Shown: positions 1-9,270 of the stretch, in pieces
Position numbering within the stretch: position 1 is the stretch's first letter
Layout: each line of letters opens with the position of its first letter
Origin: Marinobacter algicola DG893
GTDB taxonomy: Bacteria > Pseudomonadota > Gammaproteobacteria > Pseudomonadales > Oleiphilaceae
NCBI RefSeq assembly: GCF_000170835.1
Contig: NZ_ABCP01000002.1
Span: 326,636 to 390,635, forward strand
Length of the DNA stretch: 64,000 nt
Direction of reading: 5' to 3'
Made by a program: the position numbers and the translations under genes
Notes under the pieces: model-generated
Told to the model about the DNA's origin: nothing
Databases searched by the model: none
The model's input: the letters and a program-made list of their open reading frames with translations, nothing else

Positions 1-4
1 ATGC

Positions 5-994
5 TTACTCCTCAGCCCCGCGCGTACCCATGGACAATGTTGCCATGGAGTCATTGTTCATAATGCGGCGAATCTTGGCGCCGTAGTTTGGATCGGTGGC
101 ATAGCCCGCTTCCTGAAGCCGGTTTGCAAACAACTCGGGATCATCCGCTGCCGCCAGCACATCCCTATAACGGGGATTGGATTCGAGGAAAGACACATAA
201 TCCCGGAAGCTGGACTCATAGTCCGGGTAGGCCCGGAACGCGGCCCGTTCGTTCATCGGCACGCCTTCGCGGAATTCCGTGGTGGCAATGTTCACTGATT
301 CACCCTGCCAGCGGGTGTCTGCCTTGATACCGAACAGGTTAAAGCTGGGAGAACCACCGTCGCCTTCAATCATGTGTCTGCCCCAACCGGTCTCCAGTGC
401 TGCCTGTGCAATCATCAACCTCGGGTTGATGCCACTTTGCGCCGCTACCTTTTCCGCGACGGGCAAGAGTTCACGGACAAACTGTTCCGGTGATTCGAAC
501 CGGCCTGGCATGACGGTACTGATTTCCGGTGCCGGCTCTCGGCCGGCGGTGTCAGCCACCTGATTCACCTTGTTCATCTGCTCAGGCAGGCGTGGCGACA
601 GTGCCGGCAAACTACGGTCATAATCCGCCAGCGCAGTCTTGTGGGCTGCCATTGGTTCACCTTTCTCGTCCATGCCAGGAATCTGCCGGCTTAGCTGGCG
701 TACCAGAGCATCGGAAATACCTGTGCCTTGCTTTTGCGATAGCGTCAGGCTCAACTGGCTGTCGAACATCTCGCGATAGAACTCCGACTGCTGGCTGTTG
801 AGATAGTTACCCTCCGCAAACACGTCACCGGCCTTGCGCATGGCTTTGACCATTTCCGACAGAAACAGGCCCTCAAACTGCTTCGCCACTTCCTCAAGCG
901 CTGCTTCCTTGTCGGTCCTGGCTTGGGCCTTCAACGCATTCAGACCGCCGAAATCGGTATATACCTGGGCTTTCTGGAGACTGGAATCCTGCAT
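5..994 (-). CDS. flgJ: FlgJ, rod-capping protein with peptidoglycan hydrolase domain
   Basis: Dual-domain FlgJ of about 329 residues. The N-terminal part (roughly residues 30-100, with FEGLFLSEMVKAMRKA) is the rod-binding/scaffold domain. The C-terminal half (from about residue 170) is a glucosaminidase-type muramidase with the catalytic glutamate in AALETGWG and the GYATDPNYG segment. It works in the periplasm, opening the peptidoglycan while the rod assembles. It is the last flg gene visible and lies 8 bp after flgI. A GTG lies directly before the chosen ATG; the AGGGGG before them serves either. Family assignment is firm. Confidence 0.95.
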   Translation of the reverse strand: MQDSSLQKAQVYTDFGGLNALKAQARTDKEAALEEVAKQFEGLFLSEMVKAMRKAGDVFAEGNYLNSQQSEFYREMFDSQLSLTLSQKQGTGISDALVRQLSRQIPGMDEKGEPMAAHKTALADYDRSLPALSPRLPEQMNKVNQVADTAGREPAPEISTVMPGRFESPEQFVRELLPVAEKVAAQSGINPRLMIAQAALETGWGRHMIEGDGGSPSFNLFGIKADTRWQGESVNIATTEFREGVPMNERAAFRAYPDYESSFRDYVSFLESNPRYRDVLAAADDPELFANRLQEAGYATDPNYGAKIRRIMNNDSMATLSMGTRGAEE

Positions 995-1002
995 CACGCC
1001 CC

Positions 1003-2095
1003 CTAAATCACAATTAGCTCGGCGCGCAAGGCACCGGCCTGTTTGAGGGCTTCGAGCACCGCCATTACATCACCGGGCGCCGCACCTACCTGGTTCACGG
1101 CCTGGACGATCTCGTTCAGGGTGACCGCCGGGCCAAACTGGAACATCCGGGCCGGGTCTTCGGTAATGGCAATCTGGGTATTGGGTTCGATCACCGTTTC
1201 ACCATCAGTAAACGGGTTTGGCTGATTGGCTTCGGGGTTCTCTTCGATAGTGACTGTCAGGTTGCCGTGGGTCACCGCCGCCGGGCTGACCTTGACGTTC
1301 TGGCCCACTACAATGGTGCCGGTACGGCTGTTGATCACCACCTTGGCGGCGTCTTCTGCCGGATTAACCTCAATGTTTTCCAGAATCGACAGGAAGCTCA
1401 CCCGCTGGGATGGATCCCTGGGCGCCTTCACGGAAACCGAGGTGGCATCGTGGGCATACGCCATGTCCGGCCCCAAGTGGCCATTAATCGCTTCCACTAC
1501 CCGGCGAGCCGTTGTGAAATCAGCCCGCAACAGGTTGAACGTGATGGTATCGCCTCGGGTAAACGGCGACATGACTTCCCGCTCAATGGTGGCGCCATTG
1601 GGAATCCGGCCAACACTGGGAACGTTTACGGTAATCCGTGAACCGTCGGCACCCTGGGCACCAAAACCACCCACCACCAGACTACCCTGGGCCATGGCAT
1701 AAACCTGATCGTCTGCCCCCTTTAACGGCGACATCAACAGAGTACCGCCACGCAGGCTGTCGGCGTTACCGATGGACGACACGGTAATGTCCAGTTCCTG
1801 GCCCGGCTTGGCGAAGGGCGGCAGGTTCGCAGTAATGGTCACCGCAGCCACGTTGGCAAGATTGGGGTTCACGCCCGGCGGCAGGGTAATGCCGAACTGG
1901 GTCATCATGTTGCGAAAGGTCTGGTTGGTGACGGCGCTTTGTCGCAGTACCATCCAGGCCAACCACCAGCCCGTACCGACTAACTGGTGTTACGCACACC
2001 CTTGATGCGCGCCAGATCTTTCAGGCGGTCCGCCAGCACCGGCGCTGCGATCACGAAAGCGCAATCATCAGTATCCCAAACCTCAGCATTTTCAT
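1003..2095 (-). pseudogene. flgI: FlgI, flagellar P-ring protein, with clustered N-terminal frameshifts
   Basis: P-ring protein around the rod in the peptidoglycan layer. The ATG at 2095 overlaps the flgH stop (ATGA). Residues from [12 protein letters not shown] onward are open to the stop at 1003. The first 55 or so codons are broken: signal peptide start MKMLRFGILMIALS, then [17 protein letters not shown], then [10 protein letters not shown], each in a different frame. About five single-base losses fall between 2060 and 1938. Restoring five bases gives about 365 aa, the normal family length. With every other flg gene intact, local sequence error is as likely as real decay. Confidence 0.85.
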
Positions 2096-2799
2096 AGCGG
2101 GAACCACTCACTGTTGAAGAACCTCGCCAGCCAGCCCATCTGGTTGGCCTGGTCGAAATCACCGGTACCGCCGTAGGCAATACGGGCATCAGCAATACGA
2201 TTGGATGCCACGGTGTTGTCCGGCGAGATATCCTCCGGGCGAACAAGCCCGGTCAGGCGGATGTATTCATCGCCGTTGGTCAGCGACAGCCATTTCTCGC
2301 CTCTGATATGGAGAACGCCGTTTGGCAGGACTTCCGTGACGGTTACGGTGATATTACCGTTCAAGCTGTTGCTCTGGTCCGCTTCTGCCTGGCCCTCGAA
2401 ATCCCTCTCCAGGTTGAAGTCTGTTGCCAGCCCAATGTTGCCCTTGCCTAGAATTTGCGGGTCCAGCATGGAAACTTCATTATCTTTGGTAATGCTGCTT
2501 TCAGCGTTCTTGCTGGCACGGGTCGACTCTTCGAGGGTCACCGTAAGGATGTCACCGACATTCAGCGCTACGGTGTCGCCATAGAGGCTATAGTTCCGCG
2601 AGGACTGGTAGATAGCGCCGGATTCAGGGTCTCGCTGCATCATCGCTTCGGCACGCACCGGTGCGTACTGAGGATCATCCGGAATTGCTCGTGGCCGGCT
2701 CATGGCGGTACACCCCTGAAGGACAACCAGGATTGCCACCAGCGCAAAAGTGCCGCCGTGATGTCTGGTCGCTCTGTTGTTGGTAATGATGGGTGTCAT
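2092..2799 (-). CDS. flgH: FlgH, flagellar L-ring lipoprotein
   Basis: Outer-membrane L-ring protein, 235 aa. An N-terminal hydrophobic stretch ends in the lipobox VLQGC, predicting lipidation at that cysteine. The body carries typical FlgH segments: SLYGDTVALNVGDILTVTLEE, then the beta-rich NGNITVTVTEVLPNGVLHIRGEKW and EYIRLTGLVRPEDISPDNTV. It overlaps flgI by 4 bp at its 3' end and follows flgG by 29 bp, consistent with one operon. The exact start is uncertain within a few codons of the basic N-terminus. Confidence 0.95.
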   Translation of the reverse strand: MTPIITNNRATRHHGGTFALVAILVVLQGCTAMSRPRAIPDDPQYAPVRAEAMMQRDPESGAIYQSSRNYSLYGDTVALNVGDILTVTLEESTRASKNAESSITKDNEVSMLDPQILGKGNIGLATDFNLERDFEGQAEADQSNSLNGNITVTVTEVLPNGVLHIRGEKWLSLTNGDEYIRLTGLVRPEDISPDNTVASNRIADARIAYGGTGDFDQANQMGWLARFFNSEWFPL

Positions 2800-2828
2800 G
2801 ATTCCCCCTTCCTGCCGTCCGTTACCGT

Positions 2829-3617
2829 TTAACCAATGTTGTTGGTTATGAACTGCAGCATCTGGTCGGTTGCGGAGACCACCTTTGAGTTCATCTCATA
2901 GGCGCGCTGGGTGGTGATCATGTTCACCAACTCTTCCACCACTTCCACGTTGGAAGCTTCCACCATGCCCTGCTCCAGGGTACCCAGGCCGCCAATACCG
3001 GGTTCGCCCTCGGCGGGATCACCACTGGCATTGGTCGCTTTGAACAGGTTGTTACCGATCGCCTGCAGGCCTTGGGGGTTAATGAAATCCACCAGGGTAA
3101 TTTCGCCCAGGTTCACAGGGGCTGCCTGATCATCGGTAACCGCCGATACTGTACCGTCCTTGCCGATGGTGATGTTAGTGGCGTTCTCCGGAACGTTAAT
3201 GTTCGGCTCCAGGGTGTAACCATCGGGGTTGACGATGTCGCCGTTGGAGTTCAGTTGGAACTGACCATCGCGGGTATAGGCAATCTGGCCGTCCGGAAGC
3301 AGGATCTGCATGAAACCACGGCCGTTCACCGCCATGTCCAGAGGCTGCTCGGTAACTTCCAGGTTGCCCTGGGAAAACTGCTTGGCGGTGCCGACGATGC
3401 GAACACCGGTACCCAGCTGGAGACCGGACGGCAGCTCCGAGTTCTGGGTATTCAGACCACCGGGTTGCCGGTCGATCTGGTACAGCAGATCCTGAAACAC
3501 CGCGCGGTCGCGTTTGAAACCGGTGGTGTTCACGTTGGCCAGGTTGTTGGAGATCGTGGACATATTGGTGTCCTGAGCGCTCAACCCGGTTTTGCTGACC
3601 CAAAGTGCTGGATGCAT
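2829..3617 (-). CDS. flgG: FlgG, distal rod protein
   Basis: Distal rod protein, 262 aa. The start at 3617 (MHPALWVSKTGLSAQD) was chosen over a longer upstream reading because AAGGAG lies just upstream and FlgG proteins begin here. The flagellar rod/hook signature NNLANVNTTGFK lies near residue 25. The C-terminus VNMITTQRAYEMNSK is the conserved amphipathic helix that packs in the rod. It lies between flgF and flgH and is exported by the flagellar type III system without a cleaved signal peptide. Confidence 0.96.
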   Translation of the reverse strand: MHPALWVSKTGLSAQDTNMSTISNNLANVNTTGFKRDRAVFQDLLYQIDRQPGGLNTQNSELPSGLQLGTGVRIVGTAKQFSQGNLEVTEQPLDMAVNGRGFMQILLPDGQIAYTRDGQFQLNSNGDIVNPDGYTLEPNINVPENATNITIGKDGTVSAVTDDQAAPVNLGEITLVDFINPQGLQAIGNNLFKATNASGDPAEGEPGIGGLGTLEQGMVEASNVEVVEELVNMITTQRAYEMNSKVVSATDQMLQFITNNIG

Positions 3618-3702
3618 GTCGTCTACTCCTTGCCGGGGACGTTTCCAATGCGGCGGATTTTTGCCGCTTCTACGCTCACCCGGACGATGTTCATAGGGTT
3701 TA

Positions 3703-4455
3703 TCAGAGGTTCTGCAACAGTCGTGCCGAAGCCTCGGCATTCTCGTTGGCGGTGGTCATTATCTTCACCTGCATTTCGTACTGACGGGACAACTGCAGGT
3801 TGGAGATCATCTCTTCCACGGCGTTCACGTTAGAGCTCTCCAGAAATCCTGACGCGACGCGCATCGTGGCATCCGGCGGCTCCGGACCATCCAGCGCCTG
3901 GTCCGCCTTGCGACGAATAAATCCGTCTACGCCTTTTTCCAGCGCGTCCCGGGGAGGGTTCACCAGCTTCAGTCGATCCACTTCAACCAGCTGATCCGGC
4001 GGACCGCCAACAGGAACCACGGAAATGGTTCCATCCGCGCCAATCTGCACGTTATCGAACGGCGGCAGTGCCACCGGTCCGCCATTCCCCATGACCATCT
4101 CTCCGCTGGAGAGACGCATCAGGCCATTGACGTCGATCTGCATGCTGCCGGAACGGGTGAATACTTCCTCGCCCTGCTGATTCTGCACGGCCAGCCAGCC
4201 ATCGCCCTCAACGGCAACGTCCAGCTTGCGACCAGTGTCCATCAATGCACCGGCGGACAGGTCTGTTCCAGGCCTCTCGGCCATGGCATAGGCACGGGTG
4301 GGATGGTGCTCACCAAAAACGGGCATACTGCGGGCCTGGGCGAAATCCGCCTTGAAACCGGTGGTACTGACGTTGGCCAGGTTATTGGCGTGGGCGCGCT
4401 GGGACAGCATGTTCTGCTTGGCGCCGGACATTCCTAGATAGAGGGCTTTGTCCAT
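3703..4455 (-). CDS. flgF: FlgF, proximal rod protein
   Basis: Proximal rod protein, 250 aa. It starts MDKALYLGMSGAKQNM and has the rod signature NNLANVSTTGFKADFAQ. The C-terminal helix has VEEMISNLQLSRQYEMQVK followed by the usual NAEASARLLQNL end. It lies between flgE (82 bp upstream) and flgG (85 bp downstream), the canonical order. A clear AGGAGTTTTCCC ribosome-binding region precedes the ATG. Confidence 0.95.
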   Translation of the reverse strand: MDKALYLGMSGAKQNMLSQRAHANNLANVSTTGFKADFAQARSMPVFGEHHPTRAYAMAERPGTDLSAGALMDTGRKLDVAVEGDGWLAVQNQQGEEVFTRSGSMQIDVNGLMRLSSGEMVMGNGGPVALPPFDNVQIGADGTISVVPVGGPPDQLVEVDRLKLVNPPRDALEKGVDGFIRRKADQALDGPEPPDATMRVASGFLESSNVNAVEEMISNLQLSRQYEMQVKIMTTANENAEASARLLQNL

Positions 4456-4537
4456 GGGAAAACTCCTGCCGGAATATTGACTGTTTCCAGTCTTTCCAAT
4501 GTTCTAGCAGGAGTTGTGCCATGTTCACATTTCAGGA

Positions 4538-6436
4538 TTAGCGGAGGTTGATCACCGTCTGGGTAACGGCGTCGGAGGTCTCGATCGTCTTGGCGTTGGC
4601 CTGGTAGTTACGCTGGGCAATGATCAGGTTTACCAGTTCCGCCGACAGGTCCACGTTGGACTCCTCGATGGAGCTGGCCTTGATCGACCCCAGAGTTCCG
4701 GTATCAGGCGCACCAATAATCGGCTGGCCGGACTCGAAGGTTTCAACCCAGGTGGTTTCGCCCACCGGCGAAAGACCGTTGGTATTGTTGAACGAAGCCA
4801 ACGCGACCTGGCCCAGGGACTGGGATTGACCATTGGTGTACCGGGCAAACAGAACACCCTGATCCGACACATCGAGGCCCGACAGCCTACCGGTGGCATA
4901 CCCGTTCTGACGCTGGTCGTTCACCCCAAAGTTGCTGCCGTACTGGGTGGTATTGCCGAGGTCCAGCACGAACGCCGAAGTGGTCGGGGGCTCTGGAATG
5001 GGCGTGGTGATATTGTCACCCGGTCCTGGAGGGCCATCTGCGCCGTTCGGCGTGCCGTCGGCATCTTTCGGCGTCCAGTCGCTGATCAGAATCTCGCCAT
5101 TGGGATCACCGTTCACGGACTGCAACTCCCCGTCCTGATCGAAGCGAGCCTGGTAGGGGTTCTGATCGGTACCGGCCACGAATTCACCGTCGATCTGCAG
5201 GTAGACGGACCACTCACTCACACCCACACCATTACCAGGAGCGGGTTGCTTCACGTAGAACTGGGTCATCTCGTGAGAGTTGCCAAGGCTGTCGTAAACG
5301 GTGGTCGATGTTGCGTGGTTGTAGGTACGCTGATCCAGCGGATTGAACTGGTTGGTGATCTCAATATTGCGCGCGTTCCATGAATCCGTAAGGTTCGTGG
5401 CACCGCTGGTTGACGCAATATCGGTAATCTCCCGATCGGCCTGTGGCCTCACCGTGCCAACGGTTGTCTCCGGCGCCTGGTTCGGGCCGTCGCTGGTAAA
5501 ACCGGCGGTGACGTTGTTGCCGCGGTTGTCGATCAACCTCAGGTTACCGCCTGTGAGTGACGCCGAAATCGTCGGCGCCTGGGCGTTGTTAATCGCACTG
5601 ACCAGCGAAGCAGCATCGGTCACACCCGTCGTATCCACGGGCACAGTAACGCCACCTACCGCAAGGTCAAAACTGAAGTTGCCAGCCGCAATGGCGGCGT
5701 TCAAATCCGCCTCGGACATCCCCTCATAGGTAGTGGTTGCGGAGGCAGAAAGACCGTCCTGCCCATTGAGCACATCCACAACGTCAGCCGCTGAGAAATC
5801 CGTCGCTCCCGCAGCGTTGATGGGTACGCTCACTACACTGCCATCTGCGTAGGTGATTTCGAAGGTTTCAGAGGGAAAGCCAGTGGCTCCGGCGGGGGCC
5901 GTATAGTCGCCCATATCAGCAACACGGCGCTCCAACACGGTTTCCCGGGAATCCAGGTTCAGGTCCGAGCGCAGATTCGTGGTGCGGCGAGGAGCCAGGT
6001 TATCGGTTTCAATCTGCAGGTCACCACGAATACCGGAGAGGTTGCCGTCATCATCGGCCACGAAGCCCTGCACGCGCATGTTCTGGTTGTTGGTGACAAA
6101 GCCGTCTTTGTCGATACCGAACTGGCCGGCACGGGAGTACCGCACCTCACCGCCGTTGTTAAGCACAAAGAAGCCGTCGCCGTTGATGGCAAGGTCCAGG
6201 CCGTTGTCAGTAAAACTGATATTGCCCTGCCCGAAGTTCTGTTTCACATCCTGTACCCGTACACCATCCCCAATCGGATTGGTGCCGGCACTCAGGAAGC
6301 CACTGGCGTACAAATCGCCAAACTGCGCCTGACTGCTCTTGAAACCAACTGTGCTCGCGTTGGCAATGTTGTTACCGGTGACATCCAGATCCACCGATGA
6401 CGCCCTTAAGCCGCTAAGACCTGTATTAAAAGCCAT
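4538..6436 (-). CDS. flgE: FlgE, flagellar hook protein (long form)
   Basis: Hook subunit, 632 aa, longer than the roughly 400-residue enteric form. The N-terminus MAFNTGLSGLRASSVDLDV and NNIANASTVGFKSSQAQFG are the conserved D0/D1 segments. The C-terminus AELVNLIIAQRNYQANAKT closes the D0 helix bundle. The extra length lies in the centre (about residues 170-480), the surface-exposed D2/D3 region that varies between species. It sits between flgD, which encodes its cap, and flgF. No frame break was seen. Confidence 0.95.
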   Translation of the reverse strand: MAFNTGLSGLRASSVDLDVTGNNIANASTVGFKSSQAQFGDLYASGFLSAGTNPIGDGVRVQDVKQNFGQGNISFTDNGLDLAINGDGFFVLNNGGEVRYSRAGQFGIDKDGFVTNNQNMRVQGFVADDDGNLSGIRGDLQIETDNLAPRRTTNLRSDLNLDSRETVLERRVADMGDYTAPAGATGFPSETFEITYADGSVVSVPINAAGATDFSAADVVDVLNGQDGLSASATTTYEGMSEADLNAAIAAGNFSFDLAVGGVTVPVDTTGVTDAASLVSAINNAQAPTISASLTGGNLRLIDNRGNNVTAGFTSDGPNQAPETTVGTVRPQADREITDIASTSGATNLTDSWNARNIEITNQFNPLDQRTYNHATSTTVYDSLGNSHEMTQFYVKQPAPGNGVGVSEWSVYLQIDGEFVAGTDQNPYQARFDQDGELQSVNGDPNGEILISDWTPKDADGTPNGADGPPGPGDNITTPIPEPPTTSAFVLDLGNTTQYGSNFGVNDQRQNGYATGRLSGLDVSDQGVLFARYTNGQSQSLGQVALASFNNTNGLSPVGETTWVETFESGQPIIGAPDTGTLGSIKASSIEESNVDLSAELVNLIIAQRNYQANAKTIETSDAVTQTVINLR

Positions 6437-6462
6437 ACTTCACCTCTTGAATTTCACCGGTA

Positions 6463-7137
6463 TCAATTAATCTGCTGAACATCTTGCAGGGCGATCGAGC
6501 CCATCCCCGCCAGGTTCAGAGTAATGCTGCCACCCTGCCCCAGCGACACACTGTCGACATTGGCACTGACCATGGTGCCCAGTTGCTCAAGCCCGCCGGG
6601 GTATGAAGCTTCTGCCACCACCTTGTAGCGTCCTGGTGGCAAACTGTTGCCGTTGCCATCCTTGCCGTCCCAGTTGAACGCTGTCTGGCCTGGCTGCTGC
6701 TCTCCCATATCGATTTGCCGTACCCTTTCACCGGACTCATTCTCAATGGATATCCTCAACCCTGACGTGGTGGCCGGAACCGACACGTTGCCGGAGATTT
6801 CACCGTCCGCACCGAGCACACCAATAGATGACGGTGCCAACACCGTACGCCCGACCATTGCGGAGGCCTGCAGTGCCTGGGTGGACCGGAACTGGCTGGC
6901 CATGTCGTCGACACTGCCGGACAGGCTCTGCATTTCTTCCAGGGAGCTGAACTGCGCCAGCTGGGAGATGAATTCGCCATTATCCTGCGGCTCAAGAGGG
7001 TTCTGGTTCTTGAGCTGCGCGATCATCAATTCCATGAACTCGTTCTTGCCAAGCTCGCTTCCCTTGGCCGTCTGCTCCTGCTGTAGCCGAAATTTGCTCA
7101 GCACATCCGAGGCGTCTGCCGGGTTAACTGCGCTCAT
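6463..7137 (-). CDS. flgD: FlgD, hook-capping protein
   Basis: Hook scaffold/cap protein, 224 aa. The N-terminal half contains LGKNEFMELMIAQLKNQNP and GEFISQLAQFSSLEEMQ, the FlgD hallmark. The C-terminal half is the beta-sandwich (VRQIDMGEQQPGQTAFNWDG, then DGNGNSLPPGRYKV). It caps the growing hook and is discarded on completion. It lies 18 bp after flgC and 26 bp before flgE in the same operon. Confidence 0.95.
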   Translation of the reverse strand: MSAVNPADASDVLSKFRLQQEQTAKGSELGKNEFMELMIAQLKNQNPLEPQDNGEFISQLAQFSSLEEMQSLSGSVDDMASQFRSTQALQASAMVGRTVLAPSSIGVLGADGEISGNVSVPATTSGLRISIENESGERVRQIDMGEQQPGQTAFNWDGKDGNGNSLPPGRYKVVAEASYPGGLEQLGTMVSANVDSVSLGQGGSITLNLAGMGSIALQDVQQIN

Positions 7138-7155
7138 GATTCAATCCTCGCTCGG

Positions 7156-7605
7156 TTACTGCTGACCCAGGGTCAGGATGCGCTGCATCATGGATTTGGC
7201 GCTGTTCATAATGTCCACGTTCATCTGGAAGCTGCGCGACGACGACATCATGTCCGCCATTTCCTCAACCACGTTGACGTTGGGATAGAACACGTACCCA
7301 TCTTCGTTCGCGGCGGGGTGATCGGGCTCGTAGCGCATCTGTAACTCGGCGTCGCTCTCGACGATGCCTTCGACCCGGACGCCTGCACCCGGGCCTGTGT
7401 CGCTTCCAAACGCCAGGCTCTGCTGAGACGGATTCAACATGGACTGCTGTATTGCCGCAAAAACAGGCTTACGGGCGCGATAGGTCTGGTCCGTACTGGA
7501 ACTGGCGGTCTCAGCATTCGCGATGTTGGACGCAGTGGTGTTCAGCCGCAGCGACTGGGCTGTCATACCGGAACCGGCGATGTCGAAAATATTACCCAGA
7601 GACAT
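7156..7605 (-). CDS. flgC: FlgC, proximal rod protein
   Basis: Rod protein, 149 aa. The start MSLGNIFDIAGSGMTAQS was chosen because GAGGAG sits about 8 bases upstream and family members begin here; a reading starting 5 codons earlier lacks this spacing. SNIANAETASSS is the rod-signature region and VVEEMADMMSSSRSFQMN is the C-terminal helix. It follows flgB by 34 bp. Confidence 0.95.
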   Translation of the reverse strand: MSLGNIFDIAGSGMTAQSLRLNTTASNIANAETASSSTDQTYRARKPVFAAIQQSMLNPSQQSLAFGSDTGPGAGVRVEGIVESDAELQMRYEPDHPAANEDGYVFYPNVNVVEEMADMMSSSRSFQMNVDIMNSAKSMMQRILTLGQQ

Positions 7606-7639
7606 GATGGTGCTCCTCAATTAGTGGCTGCGCCCAGTT

Positions 7640-8038
7640 TTACTGGCCAGAGAGTGCCTTTTTGATACCTGAAACCTTTCCGTCCAGGAACTGGAAACTG
7701 GCCTGGTAATCCATGGCGTTGCGCATGAAGCGGGTCTGCTCCTGCTGGGCATCCACCGTGTTTCCGTCCACAGAGGGCTGGTGAGGTACCCGATAGAGTA
7801 ATTCGCTGTCGGCACCCATGGACGAGGTGTCCATGTGAGACTCGTGGGTACGGGTCATGCCGAAACCACTCATGCTGTCCTGGGCCTTCTGCATCATCGC
7901 CTGAAAGTCCACATCCCGCGCTTTGTAGCCCGGGGTATCAGCGTTGGCGAGATTGTTGGCCAGCACCTCCGCACGCTTTATCCTGCCTTCCAGGGCGTGC
8001 TGATGAATGCCTAATGCTTTGTCCAGGGAAATTGCCAT
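7640..8038 (-). CDS. flgB: FlgB, proximal rod protein
   Basis: First gene of the flg operon, 132 aa. It starts MAISLDKALGIHQHALEGR and carries the rod motif NNLANADTPGYKARDVDFQ near residue 30. The C-terminus RFMRNAMDYQASFQFLDGK is the family's terminal helix. A sigma-54-type promoter lies 65 bp upstream, so this gene probably leads the flgBCDEFGHIJ transcript. It forms the proximal rod with FlgC, FlgF and FliE. Confidence 0.95.
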   Translation of the reverse strand: MAISLDKALGIHQHALEGRIKRAEVLANNLANADTPGYKARDVDFQAMMQKAQDSMSGFGMTRTHESHMDTSSMGADSELLYRVPHQPSVDGNTVDAQQEQTRFMRNAMDYQASFQFLDGKVSGIKKALSGQ

Positions 8039-8103
8039 AGTGCCTCCGATTCCTGCACACGGCGTTGGTCGTTTTGCCGTTTGTGCGTTCTTGCAGAGGT
8101 AAA

Positions 8104-8119
8104 AGCAATCGCAATGCCA
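8104..8119 (-). promoter_or_regulatory. Sigma-54 (RpoN) promoter of the flg operon
   Basis: The minus strand reads TGGCATTGCGATTGCT, with GG and GC elements at the 10-base spacing required by sigma-54 and the TTGCT form of the -12 box. Transcription would start near 8092, about 55 bases before the flgB ATG. RpoN control of flgB operons is known in Pseudomonas-type flagellar hierarchies. I did not identify a FleQ/FleR activator site. Confidence 0.75.
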
Positions 8120-8242
8120 GTTTTCAGGAGGTGTTGCGGTGTGCGGGCTGAGGCAGGTATCGGCTTATCAGAATCGTAAATTTAGGGCGGAAAGCGGCAA
8201 GGGATTTCCCCCGCGCCGGGGGCGGGGGCAACGGGGCGGCAA

Positions 8243-8800
8243 CTAGTGGGGCCAGCGCCTGACAAACTCTTTGGGTTCAGGCCTGGGTATGCTGGGCTTG
8301 TTCGCACTGACACTGCCGGTATACAGGAACCCGGTTATGATCTCATTGTCCTGCAGCCCCAAGCCTCGCTTGATAGCTGGATCGTGCGCCATGGCACCGG
8401 TACGCCACATGCCTCCAAAACCGGCGGATTCAAGAGCCAGCAACAAATACCCCATCCCCACCGCGGCCGACATGGACTGCTCGATCTCCGGCACTTTGGG
8501 ATGGGACTGGTAAGACGCAATGCCCACGATCACCATAGGCGCCCGCAGTGCCTTCTTGCAGCGTTTTTCCCGCTCCTTTTCCGAGGCGCCGTCGCCACAG
8601 GTGGTGGCAAACAATTCACCCAGGGCGTTCAATGCCTCGTCTCCCTCAATAATCAGGTACCGCCAGGGCCTCAGCAACGCATGGTCCGGCGCCCTCGCGG
8701 CGCAGGCAAAGGCATTTTCAAGCGTTGCCGGGTCCGGTGCTGGCGCCTCCAGGCGTGGCTCTGAAGATCGTTTTACCAGGGCTTCCATTACTGCTGTCAT
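8243..8800 (-). CDS. YdjA-type nitroreductase family protein
   Basis: FMN-dependent nitroreductase-fold protein, 185 aa, of the compact YdjA subgroup. Visible signatures are AFACAARAPDHALLRPWRYLII near the N-terminus (flavin-binding APDH), the central YLLLALESAGFGGMWRTG, and LGLQDNEIITGFLYTG near the C-terminus. It probably acts as a cytoplasmic NAD(P)H-dependent reductase; the substrate cannot be told. It is divergent from the Mpo1-like gene across a 158-bp gap. Downstream, a GC-rich inverted repeat around 8205-8225 may end its transcript. Confidence 0.85.
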   Translation of the reverse strand: MTAVMEALVKRSSEPRLEAPAPDPATLENAFACAARAPDHALLRPWRYLIIEGDEALNALGELFATTCGDGASEKEREKRCKKALRAPMVIVGIASYQSHPKVPEIEQSMSAAVGMGYLLLALESAGFGGMWRTGAMAHDPAIKRGLGLQDNEIITGFLYTGSVSANKPSIPRPEPKEFVRRWPH

Positions 8801-8958
8801 ATCGCCTCGCTGTGATTGATTTCAATACGTCAGTTCGGGCCAAACGACCGTATGAATTGTGGCACGGATGGTTTACTGTTAGTCTTTAGTCTAAGTACTT
8901 TCCACTATCAGAGAGTACTATCTACCTTAAAAACGATAAGCGAGCCGGTAGACGCCCT

Positions 8959-9270
8959 ATGAGCCAACAGCAAACATTCCGCGATTTCGCGGACTTCTAT
9001 CCGTACTACCTCGAAGAACATAGCGATGTGAACTGCCGCAGACTTCACTTCGTCGGCAGTCTACTGGTCATCCTCGTTGCACTCTACGCCATTGTAACGG
9101 CCAAGTTCCTCTATCTGTTGCTCCTGCCCCTCATCGGTTACGGGTTTGCCTGGATTGGCCACTACGGTTTCGAGAAAAACCGACCCGCCACCTTTAAACA
9201 CCCACTGTACAGCCTTATGGGCGATTGGGTGATGTTCAGGGACATGCTCATCGGGCGGATCCGTTTCTGA
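8959..9270 (+). CDS. DUF962 / Mpo1-like small membrane protein
   Basis: Small membrane protein, 103 aa. The N-terminal FADFYPYYLEEHSDVNCRR with HF, two hydrophobic segments (about residues 30-48 and 50-65), the GHYGFEKNRPATFKHPLYS block and GDWVMFRDM are typical of DUF962. The yeast relative Mpo1 is an iron-dependent dioxygenase in fatty-acid alpha-oxidation that uses conserved histidines; similar histidines are present here. Its stop abuts the ATG of the following cyclase gene, so the two are probably co-transcribed. Confidence 0.8.
   Translation: MSQQQTFRDFADFYPYYLEEHSDVNCRRLHFVGSLLVILVALYAIVTAKFLYLLLLPLIGYGFAWIGHYGFEKNRPATFKHPLYSLMGDWVMFRDMLIGRIRF

Noticed and set aside
3618..3740. 41-codon N-terminal extension of flgG
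   Set aside because: It overlaps the end of flgF, is unlike any FlgG, and a good ribosome-binding site precedes the internal start at 3617.
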